Part shown: piece by piece, positions 53,155 through 62,736 of the stretch
How the letters are laid out: each line of letters begins with the position of its first letter
How positions within the stretch are numbered: the stretch's first letter is position 1
NCBI RefSeq assembly: GCF_030812855.1
Contig: NZ_JAUSTK010000015.1
Coordinates: 1 to 64,000 of the forward strand
Length of the DNA: 64,000 bases
Direction of reading: 5' to 3'
Origin: Paenibacillus wynnii
GTDB taxonomy: Bacteria > Bacillota > Bacilli > Paenibacillales > Paenibacillaceae
The notes under the pieces: generated by a model
The model's database searches: none
Told to the model about the DNA's origin: nothing
Seen by the model: only the letters and a program-made list of their open reading frames with translations
Position numbers and translations under genes: made by a program

Positions 53155-55497
53155 TTAATCCATAATTAGGCCGTAAACACTAATCTTCTTTATTCGGCGG
53201 GCTACAAACATAGAAACCACATAAGCAACCACGATGATCGCAACACACAACAGCAGTACCTGAGGTAAGCTGACAGCAAGCTCAATATTATAAATACCTA
53301 GACTGGAAAGCAGAAGTACAAACACCGTATCCGAGTAAAAGTATCCAAGCAAACTTCCTGCCATTACCCCAACAGTTATAACAGGCAGAAGACTGAACGT
53401 AATCTGAGTCATCAAATTGAAGGTGGTATAACCCATTCCCTTGAGAATGCCGAATTCTTTTTTCCGCTTTAGAATTAAGGTTTTGATTACCAGGTATAGA
53501 ATCAAACTGACCACAATCATCGTCACCACCGTAATAACTGCTGTCATGGAAGATACGGCTGAACTGAAGGTGCTGAGCGTACTTTCCAGCATTTCTTGAA
53601 TGTTCGTTACATCCCATTGTCCAGGAAACCTCTTCTCTAGCTCCTGAATAAATGCATTTAGATCTGCCCCTTCTTTCATATATACGTTGAGCGAACTAGG
53701 TGCGAAATCAGGGACCATCCTTTTCACACCCTCTTCGGTCATTGTTGCCACCATTCCAAGCTGATTGATCTGTTGGCTCAGTCCTGATATCAGGTAGCTT
53801 TCAGTAACATTATTAGTGGTAATCATAACCTCGTCACCGATATTTTTACCTACTAGCTTTGAAATAATCCCCGAAATGGCGATTTCGTTCTCATACTTTG
53901 GCTGCCTGCCTTTATAAACAGTCTGAGTCTCCATCTTGTCAAAATCATCCGAAACTTTTAGCAAAAAGCTGGTATCCTGAATGGAAGCGACCTTGCTATC
54001 GAGCAGAGACGTCTTCTTAACCCCCTCCATGCTTTCCACTTCAGCAATCAAATCCGGCTTCACCATACCGCTTTTCAATATTAGCATCAAGCTGCTCTGC
54101 TCTAAACCTACAAGTCTTAGAATAGCTTTGGTATCTCCAGAGAAGTTAAAATTGAGGATGGAGCAGGAAATACAGGAAAAGGTCAGTCCCGCTACAATAA
54201 TCACAATCATTATATTCTGTTTCGTCTGCCTAATTAATGATTTCAAGCTTAAGGCAAACTGAAGGCTAAGACGCGAATGTTCCAGAGGAATCCGATTTCT
54301 TGTAAAATTATGAGTCAATATTCCACTCTGCAGAGCCGCAATCGGTGTGATTGTCCGAATCCGCTTACTTGAAAGATGAACTATAAGTAGAACCATTCCC
54401 ATGATGATCGACAAGCTAAGCAGTGCACTCAACATTCCAAATGAAGCCGGCCATATCAAACCTACAGAAGCGGAAATCAGATTGCCGGCAAATGGCATTA
54501 CCAAAGCGGATACAGCGATCCCCGGTATTACAGCAGCTAAAGAAATGGAGGTGAATTGCAGTAATAGCGCACCTATAATCTGCAATGATGTATATCCGTT
54601 CGCCTTTAATACACCAATATTAAGCAGATTATCTTCAATATGGTCCAAGACCTGAAAGCGGATGACTATGAGCGAGATCACGACCATAATCAGGGCGAAG
54701 GCAATAAGGACAGCTGTCAAAATACTGACAAATATACGATTACCTGTAATGCCAGATTCCGCACTCATCACTGAAAACATACTACGGGTACCTGAAGCGG
54801 AAAGTTGATCTCCCAGCGATTGGCTCAACTTTTCAACTTGGGTGCTGTCGGTCAAATTCACTGATAAAAGATTGTAATGGGCCTCTTTTCCAATCTGTTC
54901 ATCTAATTCCTTATACGCCTTATCCGGCAAAAACACCTTTAATGACCCGTTATTAAAGGTTCCTAATATCGGCTCCTCAATAAAGCCTCCGATTTTATAG
55001 GCATAATCTTTTTTCTCATAGGAAAATGAATAGCTATCACCAAGATTGTAGCCTGCGCTAATGTGGAACATATACGGCAAAAAAATCATATCTGGAGTTA
55101 TACTTTCTAGCTGAACGGTTGTTTTAAAAGGAGCCATATTCCTTTGCTGATCCACATTTAGAATCAGAATCGTAGAGGATGTGTCGCTCAGTCCGTACTT
55201 CATCTTAGCCTCGGACAGCAGAAGTACGGGTTCATTCTCCCATTTGTCAGTATACGGATAGCTTTCTATAAGAGATTCATACTCCTTCAGATGCTCGTCA
55301 GTTGCAAAGTAGGAGATCAAATCCGGTGTTTGCAGCTCAGTCATTTTGTCTTCCTGAAAGGAATTAAGCTTTAAGGTAACCGACAACCCAATATTCAGCA
55401 GCAATACAGCCAGCAGGATCAAAAGTGACAGAGTAGCTGTGGAGCTTTTTCTTTTACGGATGTTGGACCAGGCGAGTTTACCCTGAACGCTGCTCAT
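53155..55497 (-). CDS. FtsX/MacB-type ABC transporter permease
   Basis: This 780-residue permease has one N-terminal membrane span, a large extracytoplasmic domain (about 45-250) and FtsX-type three-helix blocks near 255-380 and 665-775. A second extracytoplasmic domain near 440-640 follows the mid-protein span (IMIVIIVAGLTFSCISC). Both blocks show the VLKANGYTSLQIIGALL / ILKGMGYTTFNLMTQI pattern. It resembles peptide or lipoprotein exporters and antimicrobial peptide detoxifiers. The start is ATG 55497, just after the ATPase stop; a GTG at 55506 overlaps it. Confidence 0.88.
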   Translation of the reverse strand: MSSVQGKLAWSNIRKRKSSTATLSLLILLAVLLLNIGLSVTLKLNSFQEDKMTELQTPDLISYFATDEHLKEYESLIESYPYTDKWENEPVLLLSEAKMKYGLSDTSSTILILNVDQQRNMAPFKTTVQLESITPDMIFLPYMFHISAGYNLGDSYSFSYEKKDYAYKIGGFIEEPILGTFNNGSLKVFLPDKAYKELDEQIGKEAHYNLLSVNLTDSTQVEKLSQSLGDQLSASGTRSMFSVMSAESGITGNRIFVSILTAVLIAFALIMVVISLIVIRFQVLDHIEDNLLNIGVLKANGYTSLQIIGALLLQFTSISLAAVIPGIAVSALVMPFAGNLISASVGLIWPASFGMLSALLSLSIIMGMVLLIVHLSSKRIRTITPIAALQSGILTHNFTRNRIPLEHSRLSLQFALSLKSLIRQTKQNIMIVIIVAGLTFSCISCSILNFNFSGDTKAILRLVGLEQSSLMLILKSGMVKPDLIAEVESMEGVKKTSLLDSKVASIQDTSFLLKVSDDFDKMETQTVYKGRQPKYENEIAISGIISKLVGKNIGDEVMITTNNVTESYLISGLSQQINQLGMVATMTEEGVKRMVPDFAPSSLNVYMKEGADLNAFIQELEKRFPGQWDVTNIQEMLESTLSTFSSAVSSMTAVITVVTMIVVSLILYLVIKTLILKRKKEFGILKGMGYTTFNLMTQITFSLLPVITVGVMAGSLLGYFYSDTVFVLLLSSLGIYNIELAVSLPQVLLLCVAIIVVAYVVSMFVARRIKKISVYGLIMD

Positions 55498-55499
55498 TC

Positions 55500-56273
55500 C
55501 TACCACCCCAACTCTGCTAAAAAGGATTGTAACTGCTTCTGCCGCTCCGGCCCGCTATCCTCACTATACGGGGTGAGATGAAGCTCTCCTACCATAACGC
55601 CATCCCGTAGATAGAGAATTCGGTTGCCTCTTAAAGCAGTTTTTACATCATGAGTCACTAATATGATGCTCTGTCCACGCTTATTCACCTCTGTTAGGAC
55701 ACCAAGTACACTTGCTCCCGAGGCACTGTTGAGTGCTCCCGTTGGCTCATCAGCGAACACTGCTTTAGGGCTGTTAATTAATGCTCGGACAATTCCTGCA
55801 CGCTGGGCCTCTCCCCCTGAGATTTGAGCCGGGAACTTACCCCATAGGGATGCATCCAGTCCTACCTCGCTTAGTAACTTCTTGGCCTTTGCGATCGCCT
55901 GAGTCCTATCCTTTTGCACCAGATATGCACTGGATAACACATTGTCGAGAACACTCATAGTGTCAAGCAGATGGATTTGTTGAAAAACGAACCCACAATT
56001 TTTCCGCCGAAATATGGCTAGCTGATCATTGCTTAATCCGGTGATCTCCTGTCCCTCAAAAAAAATATCTCCTAGTGTCGGTTTATCCATACCGGAAATC
56101 GCGTAAAGCAGAGTGGATTTACCTGAACCGGAGCTGCCCATGATGACAGTGAAATCTCCTTTGTAAAGAGTCATATCCAGATTCTTCAGCACATGCTGCT
56201 GAACACCTCCATGCGAGAAGGTTTTTCCGAGCTTATTGGTTTGCATCAGCACTTCTTTATTTGAATCATTCAT
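55500..56273 (-). CDS. ABC transporter ATP-binding protein (MacB/LolD-like)
   Basis: This 257-residue ATPase has Walker A MGSSGSGKSTLLY near residue 45, GFVFQQIHLL near 92, signature ISGGEAQRAGIVRAL near 150, Walker B AVFADEPTGALN and switch His in LVTHDVKTAL. That is typical of the MacB/LolD/BceA class. It is paired with the large permease directly downstream. The ATG at 56273 has GGAG nine bases before it. It lies about 140 bases after the kinase gene of the same strand. Confidence 0.92.
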   Translation of the reverse strand: MNDSNKEVLMQTNKLGKTFSHGGVQQHVLKNLDMTLYKGDFTVIMGSSGSGKSTLLYAISGMDKPTLGDIFFEGQEITGLSNDQLAIFRRKNCGFVFQQIHLLDTMSVLDNVLSSAYLVQKDRTQAIAKAKKLLSEVGLDASLWGKFPAQISGGEAQRAGIVRALINSPKAVFADEPTGALNSASGASVLGVLTEVNKRGQSIILVTHDVKTALRGNRILYLRDGVMVGELHLTPYSEDSGPERQKQLQSFLAELGW

Positions 56274-56416
56274 AGAAGAACACTCCATTTACGTCATTCT
56301 CATTATTCGGCAACCATTCTGCCAGTTTAATAATGGATGCAACCGATACTTGCGATTGCAATCCTATCGTACGACGAATGTTCTTAACGTGTCTTTGTGC
56401 GATCCTTAACGATTTC

Positions 56417-57685
56417 TTAACTTTTACCGGCGAGCGGGATCAACAGTTTCATTGTAAAACCATCCTGACGGTTAATGCCTATCATATCACCTTGCATCTT
56501 CCGCAGCATGTACCGCGAAATATAGAGTCCAAGTCCCGAACCGCTCTGGGCTCCAACCCTACTTCCCCTAAAAAACTTATTGAACAGCAGCGGCAACTCT
56601 TCATCAGGAACTCCGGGTCCATAATCCATAATATCTACCTCTAGAAAACCCTCTCTAATCTCAGAGATGATATCGATGGAGGTTCTGGCGTATTTCAATG
56701 AATTATTCACTACGTTATCGATAACCTGCTGCAGGCGTAAGGAATCTACAGATATAATGCACTCCGGTATGGTTCCAACCTTAATATGTTCATAATAATT
56801 GGCATTGCTAATAACAGCGTCCAGTAGACTACTTAACTCATCTGTTACATTTACCTGCAATTCATTCAGTTCCTCCATGGTGGCGTGGAACATGTCCGTC
56901 ACTAAATGATCAATCTGATCGGCTTTGGAATAGAGCGTGTTCAACTGACGGCTGTTCTTCTCATCCGTAGTCTTAAGGAGCATCAGCTCTGTGATGGCCT
57001 TGATTGAGGACACCGGCGTTCTGATATCATGGCTAAGGGTGGCGACTAGCTCCTTCTTGCTCTTGTTAGCCAAATATTCGTTGTGCCGCGCTGCTGCCAA
57101 TTCTTCTCTCATCATGTCAAAACTCTCGGTAAATGCACCAAACATATGATTGTGATCCATCTCAAGGGGGATATTTAGATCTCCCTTAGCAATATGTCTT
57201 GCGAATAGCTGCATTTTACGAAACGGCCGGAAGATGGTTCGATCCAAATATAGAATAAAAACGAGACAGAGCAGGAACAACATTGCGATGGATGCCGCAA
57301 AAACAAGCGAAAATTGCTGCTTCAACTTCAAAAAAACGTTGTTATAATCATTATTTATAATCACTTTCCCTACGTGCTGATCATCCACGACTATGTCGAT
57401 CAAGGTATCACGATTATTAATCGCCTCATTGACTGTGACAGCAATTCCAGTCTTCGTTTGATACAAAAGGGTTCCTGATGCATCAATGATTGCGAAATCA
57501 TAAGGGGTATTACCATATTCATTCCCTTTCAAAGCTCCCCAGTTCTGCACTGTAAGCTTTACAATACCATTGATAGCAATCCTATCGGTTGAGGCCCCTT
57601 CCTTCACATTCAAAAGCAGGAGCAAATAGGCAGTACTTGTAGCCAGAACCGCAATTAGCAGAACAATCAGCAGTTTCTTCAGCAT
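56417..57685 (-). CDS. sensor histidine kinase with extracytoplasmic domain
   Basis: This 422-residue kinase has membrane segments near 7-25 and 130-150, an extracytoplasmic domain of about 100 residues between them, a HAMP linker (FARHIAKGDLNIPLEM), phospho-accepting His in TLSHDIRTPVSSIKA near 222, N box VIDNVVNNSLKYA, G1 DYGPGVPDEE and G2 SGSGLGLYISRYML. It is unlike BceS-type kinases, which lack a sensing domain. With the regulator upstream and the ABC transporter downstream it forms a TCS-ABC module, so detection of an envelope-active compound is a reasonable inference. Confidence 0.9.
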   Translation of the reverse strand: MLKKLLIVLLIAVLATSTAYLLLLLNVKEGASTDRIAINGIVKLTVQNWGALKGNEYGNTPYDFAIIDASGTLLYQTKTGIAVTVNEAINNRDTLIDIVVDDQHVGKVIINNDYNNVFLKLKQQFSLVFAASIAMLFLLCLVFILYLDRTIFRPFRKMQLFARHIAKGDLNIPLEMDHNHMFGAFTESFDMMREELAAARHNEYLANKSKKELVATLSHDIRTPVSSIKAITELMLLKTTDEKNSRQLNTLYSKADQIDHLVTDMFHATMEELNELQVNVTDELSSLLDAVISNANYYEHIKVGTIPECIISVDSLRLQQVIDNVVNNSLKYARTSIDIISEIREGFLEVDIMDYGPGVPDEELPLLFNKFFRGSRVGAQSGSGLGLYISRYMLRKMQGDMIGINRQDGFTMKLLIPLAGKS

Positions 57686-57687
57686 CG

Positions 57688-58371
57688 TTATTTATCCTCA
57701 AAGGCATAGCCGATGCCCCATATCGTTTTTATGTATTGGGGATCGTTGGGATTGTGCTCGATCTTTTCACGCAGATGCCGGATATGTACGTTTAATGTGC
57801 CGTCTCCTGCGAATACATCACCCCATACCGCAGTAAATAACTCTTCTTTGGGAATCACCCTATTTTTGTTGAGGATGAAATAATTGATTAATTTATATTC
57901 CATTGTTTTCAGCTTGAGAGGCACACCGTTCAGACTTGCTCTTCGCAGGTCCGGATTAATCTGTACAGGGCCACCTTGAATGAGTGCGGGCTCGGTCAAG
58001 GCTTCATTGCCGCAACGTTTCAGTACAGCCTTGACTTTAGCAAGCAACACCCTAAGTGTGTAGGGCTTATTAATATAGTCATCTCCACCAATATCAAGAG
58101 CAATGAGAACGTCATCCTCACTGGAGCGAGCACTTATGAACAAAATAGGAATACCTGTAGTTTGCCGAAGCTCCTTGCATAACTGAAAGCCCGATTCTCC
58201 GCCCAGATTGATGTCAAGCAGGAGCATAGACACAGTATTCTCCCGCAAAAATTCCCGACATGCCTCAGCGCTTGTAACAAAAGCCGACTTAACATCAAAC
58301 AGATTGAAATATTCACAGGTCGTCTCCGCCAGCTCGATTTCATCATCCACAATCAAACAGTCATATCTCAT
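57688..58371 (-). CDS. OmpR-type response regulator
   Basis: This 227-residue regulator has a receiver domain (DCLIVDDEIELAE; phospho-acceptor Asp in LLLDINLGGESG near 53; Ser in ILFISARSSE; Lys in YINKPYTLRVLL) and a winged-helix domain near 130-225 (KLKTMEYKLINYFI, NVHIRHLREKIE, IWGIGYAF). It is first in a unit of regulator, kinase, ATPase and permease. GGAG seven bases before the ATG supports the start. A likely target is the downstream transporter pair. Confidence 0.92.
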   Translation of the reverse strand: MRYDCLIVDDEIELAETTCEYFNLFDVKSAFVTSAEACREFLRENTVSMLLLDINLGGESGFQLCKELRQTTGIPILFISARSSEDDVLIALDIGGDDYINKPYTLRVLLAKVKAVLKRCGNEALTEPALIQGGPVQINPDLRRASLNGVPLKLKTMEYKLINYFILNKNRVIPKEELFTAVWGDVFAGDGTLNVHIRHLREKIEHNPNDPQYIKTIWGIGYAFEDK

Positions 58372-58439
58372 TTATTGTCTCCACTTCAAGGGTTAATGTG
58401 ATCTCTCTACTATGAGGACCATTCTACAGCAAATTAAAA

Positions 58440-58482
58440 AGGCTGTCCTCTATCCTCTTTGGATGATTATGGAGCAGCCTTT
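58440..58482. terminator. weak hairpin in the divergent region
   Basis: AGGCTG (58440-58445) pairs with CAGCCT (58475-58480), with a further TCC/GGA. It has AAAAA on one side and TTTC on the other. It lies between two divergent genes, so its role is unclear. Confidence 0.35.
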
Positions 58483-58565
58483 CATGAATGAAGAGATCAG
58501 ATCATAAGCAAAATAAAGATCGTATCGTATTCGAACAAATTCAGTTGAAAAGGTGGTGAGTAAGT

Positions 58566-58730
58566 ATGCAATGGATGCGATTCTTAATGAGAGGTTTAAC
58601 TAATCGAAGAACTGTTATGTCTATATTGGCCTTAGGAGTTGGAACAGCTGCCTATAGCATGTCACGGCGGCGTAATTTCAACGGAAAGATCCGGCGTCAG
58701 ATGATGCAGCCTATCCGAAGAATCTTCTAA
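58566..58730 (+). CDS. YrzQ-like (DUF3918) small membrane protein
   Basis: This is a 54-residue protein read directly from the sequence. Its hydrophobic centre (MSILALGVGTAAYSM, residues 18-32) is followed by an arginine-rich tail (RRRNFNGKIRRQMM). That layout matches the Bacillus YrzQ/DUF3918 small proteins. GGTGG nine bases before the ATG supports the start. Function is unknown. It is followed 58 bases later by the alpha/beta hydrolase on the same strand. Confidence 0.75.
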   Translation: MQWMRFLMRGLTNRRTVMSILALGVGTAAYSMSRRRNFNGKIRRQMMQPIRRIF

Positions 58731-58788
58731 ATACACATTTGGTTTGATTGGAATAAATAGGGTTAAGGTGAAGAAGGTGAGGGATCAA

Positions 58789-59565
58789 ATGTCCCAAATC
58801 TATATAAATGGATACAGCATGTATTACACGGATCGCGGGCAAGGAACTGCGATCCTTTTCATCCATCCTCCTGTGTTAACAAGCTTGAATTTTCAATATC
58901 AGATTCAGGAACTGTCTGGGAAATTTCGAACGGTTTCTTTTGATATACGAGGCCATGGTAGAAGCGAAGCTTCAAAAAAAGAAATTACCTATCCGCTAAT
59001 TGTTGAGGATATCCGTCAGTTGATGGATGAGTTGAAGATCGAAAAAGTATTTTTGTGCGGTTACTCGACTGGCGGATCGGTTGTACTCGAGTTTTTGTTA
59101 ACTTATCCCGATCGGGCATCAGGAGGTATTGTGATCGGTGGCATGTCGGAAGTAAGCAACAGTAGGTTAAGAAATAAAATATTGCTCGGGCGCATCTTAT
59201 CCAAATTTGGCGCAGTCGGTACGATTGCCCTATCCGTTGCTTGGTCCCAAGCGAATAAAAAGCTGTCCTTGTTTCGGTCATTGTTTAACGATGCCAAAAA
59301 AGGAAACACCAAAAACGCCGAGCAGTATTATCAATATAGTTTGCATTACAACTGTACCGCACATTTGGGCAATATACATCTACCCGTCTTGCTGGTTTAC
59401 GGAGAGAAGGACACACTGTTTCATCCATACGCCCAGCTACTGCATCAACGACTGCCTAAGAGTGAACTTGTTTTTGTCAAAAATACCAAACATCAGATAC
59501 CGACGAAAGCTTCAGCCAAATTAAACGAACTGATTGAGCAGTTTGTTCATAGCTGCAGCCAATAA
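58789..59565 (+). CDS. alpha/beta hydrolase
   Basis: This 258-residue protein has the oxyanion region FIHPPV near residue 24, the nucleophile elbow GYSTGGSV near 91, the acid Asp in YGEKDTLF near 208 and the His in NTKHQIP near 236. That is a complete triad. Family resemblance is to general esterases/haloperoxidase-like hydrolases; the substrate is not readable. The ATG at 58789 is preceded by GAGGG five bases away; an earlier ATG at 58744 lies in a purine-rich region. It is convergent with the next gene, 13 bases apart. Confidence 0.85.
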   Translation: MSQIYINGYSMYYTDRGQGTAILFIHPPVLTSLNFQYQIQELSGKFRTVSFDIRGHGRSEASKKEITYPLIVEDIRQLMDELKIEKVFLCGYSTGGSVVLEFLLTYPDRASGGIVIGGMSEVSNSRLRNKILLGRILSKFGAVGTIALSVAWSQANKKLSLFRSLFNDAKKGNTKNAEQYYQYSLHYNCTAHLGNIHLPVLLVYGEKDTLFHPYAQLLHQRLPKSELVFVKNTKHQIPTKASAKLNELIEQFVHSCSQ

Positions 59566-59578
59566 TATAAGAAACCCT

Positions 59579-61174
59579 TTATTGAGCTTTCATTGTCAAA
59601 AGGTCAAGCAAATAAGCTTTTAAATCAACAATCCTTAAATATTTTGGTTTTTGATTCGTTCCGCTAATGATTAGGGGAACAAGTGATTCTGTTTTACGAA
59701 TGGAACCGTGAGCACCACCGTTTATATGGGTGGGGGAGCTTCTATCCACTAATTCATATCCTGGTTTTGCCGTGACTACCAAAAATTTACCTTGGTGCGA
59801 ATGAAGTGCCCCTGACAATCGCTGCAATACATCGGGATACTGACCGTAATCCAACAAATGAGCAGCAGCATTGACCTTGATATCCAACACTTCGCTGTCC
59901 TGTTCAACCGTCCACGATTGTTTGTAAGAATCGGTAAGATTTCCCGACGCTTTATACTTGAGCTGCTTGGCTGTTGATCCTTGGATTGCGTATATCCATT
60001 CCTTTTCTTTCCATGCGATAAAATCAATCCTCGGATCTTTTTTCAATACATTTGCCACATCTTTAAGCGAACGATCCGCTTTTAATGTGTACACATAGGC
60101 CAATGTTTCATTGACGGCGAGAATGATTTCAGTTTCCTTGGATACATTTTCACCGGGTCGTAAAACTCGGTCAGCTCCCAACATAGAGGGCAGATCAATA
60201 ACCGGATTTTGTCCAGCAGGCAGGACTTTGGTCATTCCACTGTCCCCTACAATGATAATAATCGCGTCTTTTATTGCTTTTTCCGGAGAACCAAATGTTT
60301 GCAACAAAGCTTGAAGCTGCTTATCTAATTCTTTGACCCCATTCATTTCGGTGGGGCCTTTCTTGTGTAACTTTTTATCTAAATCGGGTAGATACACATA
60401 CAAAAAATCCGGCAATTTTTTAGCTTTAATCAAATATTTAACGGCCTCTAAAGCGAAGCTATTATTAATTCCCAATCGGTTCGTAGGACCATCGCGTAAA
60501 TTTTCAATCCCTTCAAACGGATTAGATAATGAACCTAAGGACAATAAATCCGGTCCTTTCACTTGTAATTTTTTCGGTAAGGTAGTAGGCCCTTGAATCC
60601 ATTCAGGAATCGACAACGTATGATCGGATGCCCCTCTGTAAATCAAGCCGTTAATTGAACCAGACTTTAACCCATGCCGCGCTAAATCCTCATAGATCGT
60701 GGGCAAATTCGGGTTTAAGTGACTCCCATTCAAATGGATCAGTGCATTGGCTAGAACCGGACTAATACCGTGTCTAAGCACTTCCATTGGTCCTGTTCCG
60801 TAATTGATTATTTTCTTGTTCTCTGCAGAATACCAGGTCAGACCTGGAACATGGTGAACATCCGGGTATTTACCGGTAAGCAGTGAGCTGTCGATTGTGA
60901 CGGACATCGTGGGAAAAGAACTGACTAGGTCTTTATAATATTGCCCATGTTGGATTAGGAATTGAAAAGCGGGAAGTTTTTGCTCCTTAATTCCTTGGTC
61001 GATTGCCTGAGACATTAAAGAATCTGCCACCAATAAAATTACTTTTTTTCTATTCTCTCCGTTAGCGGATTTTATTTGCAGCAAATCTTGTTCTCTAGGT
61101 TTCTGATTCTGGCATCCACAAATCAGAATCAATGTAAAGATCGCCGGTAAAATTCGATTCCCTTTTTTCCGCAT
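59579..61174 (-). CDS. lipoprotein of the alkaline phosphatase/phosphodiesterase superfamily
   Basis: This 531-residue exported lipoprotein has signal and lipobox LILICGC near residue 20. The mature part resembles type I phosphodiesterase/nucleotide pyrophosphatase domains: first metal Asp in ILLVADSLM near 48, nucleophile Ser/Thr in SSFPTMSVTIDSSLLTGKYPDVH near 85-105, YLPDLDKKLHKKGP near 270, IIVGDSGM near 310 and a late His in THINGGAHGS near 495. It would act outside the membrane on phosphate esters, but the substrate is unknown. Confidence 0.82.
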   Translation of the reverse strand: MRKKGNRILPAIFTLILICGCQNQKPREQDLLQIKSANGENRKKVILLVADSLMSQAIDQGIKEQKLPAFQFLIQHGQYYKDLVSSFPTMSVTIDSSLLTGKYPDVHHVPGLTWYSAENKKIINYGTGPMEVLRHGISPVLANALIHLNGSHLNPNLPTIYEDLARHGLKSGSINGLIYRGASDHTLSIPEWIQGPTTLPKKLQVKGPDLLSLGSLSNPFEGIENLRDGPTNRLGINNSFALEAVKYLIKAKKLPDFLYVYLPDLDKKLHKKGPTEMNGVKELDKQLQALLQTFGSPEKAIKDAIIIIVGDSGMTKVLPAGQNPVIDLPSMLGADRVLRPGENVSKETEIILAVNETLAYVYTLKADRSLKDVANVLKKDPRIDFIAWKEKEWIYAIQGSTAKQLKYKASGNLTDSYKQSWTVEQDSEVLDIKVNAAAHLLDYGQYPDVLQRLSGALHSHQGKFLVVTAKPGYELVDRSSPTHINGGAHGSIRKTESLVPLIISGTNQKPKYLRIVDLKAYLLDLLTMKAQ

Positions 61175-61265
61175 GACAGTTCACCTTCTTTTATATACAT
61201 TTTGTCGCGGAAATACAAATGTTATCCAAGGGATTATTTGTAAAAAATCCGACCCATGATTCCAC

Positions 61266-62069
61266 TCAGCGTTGAATTTTTCCTGATCCCTCTAAATCAA
61301 GCTGACTTCGGTGGTTAAAGAATGTCCGATACCCTAGCTGCACGAAGAGGATCACGGAAAGTGAAACACTCCCGACAATTCCCAGCATGATGGCAATTTG
61401 ATATTCCACAGCTACGATTGGAGATGTCCCTGACAAAATTTGTCCCGTCATCATTCCTGGTAAAAACACGATACCCATACCAACCATTGAATTAATAGTG
61501 GGCAGCATGGCAGAATCAAATGCCTGATTCACAATATTCCGTGCCGCTGCTTTCGGCTTTGCGCCGAGCATGAGTGCAGCTTCCACTTTATCCTTTTGAA
61601 TGTGCATACCTTCGATCAGGGAATTCACACCTAGGGCAATTCCTGTCATCGAATTGCCAACGATCATACCGGCAATTGGGATGACATATCGGGGTTCGTA
61701 CCAAGGTTCAAGTTGCAATACAATGAATATAAAAAAGATGAGGCTGACCAAAATGCCTGAAGTCATCGAAAAAGCAATAATTCGTTTCATAGCATAGGAC
61801 AAATTCCCTTTTGCTCGTTTGATGATCGTGCGGATGGAGAAAGCAAGCATCGTTGCCACAAGCAGCAAAGTATAAACAGGATGCGTGTATTTAAAAACAT
61901 AAACCAGTAAATATCCAACCAGAATTAATTGTAGGGTCATCCGAATAGAAGCAATGAATATTTCCTTTTCGCGCGGGATACCTCTAATTCGAACGATCAC
62001 AACCAATATAAGCACGAACAAGTATGCTGCGAACAGTTGCCAAAATAACAAATCAATCGTTCCGTTCAC
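61266..62069 (-). CDS. fetB: FetB/YbbM-like ABC permease (UPF0014)
   Basis: This 267-residue membrane protein of six to seven spans has the UPF0014 signatures SIRMTLQLILVGYLL near residue 40, GMIVGNSMTGIALGVNSL near 130 and the cytoplasmic loop ALMLGAKPKAAARNIV near 165. A further motif, GMGIVFLPGMMTGQILSG, lies near 195. In Escherichia coli FetAB exports iron and helps against oxidative stress. I place the start at GTG 62069, six bases after GGGAGGG. It overlaps the ATPase gene by 17 bases. Confidence 0.88.
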   Translation of the reverse strand: MNGTIDLLFWQLFAAYLFVLILVVIVRIRGIPREKEIFIASIRMTLQLILVGYLLVYVFKYTHPVYTLLLVATMLAFSIRTIIKRAKGNLSYAMKRIIAFSMTSGILVSLIFFIFIVLQLEPWYEPRYVIPIAGMIVGNSMTGIALGVNSLIEGMHIQKDKVEAALMLGAKPKAAARNIVNQAFDSAMLPTINSMVGMGIVFLPGMMTGQILSGTSPIVAVEYQIAIMLGIVGSVSLSVILFVQLGYRTFFNHRSQLDLEGSGKIQR

Positions 62070-62709
62070 TATAAACCCTCCCGTCCACTTGCGGCATTCC
62101 ATCCTTTATTTCAATGATCAAATCAGCGTATGTATCGGCGATGCTACGGGAATGAGTGATTATGACCAGTGTTTTACCGTTCTCTCGAATAAATGCTGTC
62201 AGTCGCTGAAACACCTTATTTGCAGTATCTTCATCCAGCGCAGATGTCGGTTCATCCAGAAGCAGCGCCATAGGATTCATCAAAACAGCCCTTGCAAGAG
62301 ACAACCGCTGCTTTTCTCCACCGGAGAGATTCTCTGCGTCTTGAGCCAAACCTTTCTCCAGACAAACAAGATGAAGCGCTTGCATCAACCGTTCATCCGA
62401 TGCTGCAGGTTTATCCGAAAAAGATAGTCCGATTTGCAGGTTATCTCCCACTGTTCCTTTGAACACGATTGGAGCTTGCGGCACCATCACCACATTTCGC
62501 CTCCATTCAATAGGATCGGTTTCGCTCAGAGGACACTGATCAAACCAAATTTCGCCCTCGTCCGGGCTGTCCAATTGGTTTAACAATCTAAGTAAGGATG
62601 TCTTTCCGCTGCCGCTTTCTCCTACAATGCAGGTTATTGTATTCCTAATTATAGTTAATTCCGGGACAGACAAAATCCCTTTTACTTTTACACCCTTTAA
62701 TCGAAACAT
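62053..62709 (-). CDS. fetA: FetA/YbbL-like ABC ATPase
   Basis: This 218-residue ATPase has Walker A VGESGSGKTSLL near residue 30, MVPQAPIVFKGTVGDNL near 75, signature LSGGEKQRLSLARAV near 128, Walker B ALLLDEPTSALDE and switch His in VIITHSR. It pairs with the overlapping UPF0014 permease. The ATG at 62709 lies nine bases after AAAGGAG. A PadR regulator directly upstream probably controls the pair; this regulator pairing is not that of the E. coli genes. Confidence 0.88.
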   Translation of the reverse strand: MFRLKGVKVKGILSVPELTIIRNTITCIVGESGSGKTSLLRLLNQLDSPDEGEIWFDQCPLSETDPIEWRRNVVMVPQAPIVFKGTVGDNLQIGLSFSDKPAASDERLMQALHLVCLEKGLAQDAENLSGGEKQRLSLARAVLMNPMALLLDEPTSALDEDTANKVFQRLTAFIRENGKTLVIITHSRSIADTYADLIIEIKDGMPQVDGRVYSERND

Positions 62710-62736
62710 CGTCAATCACTCCTTTCGATCAGCTGA

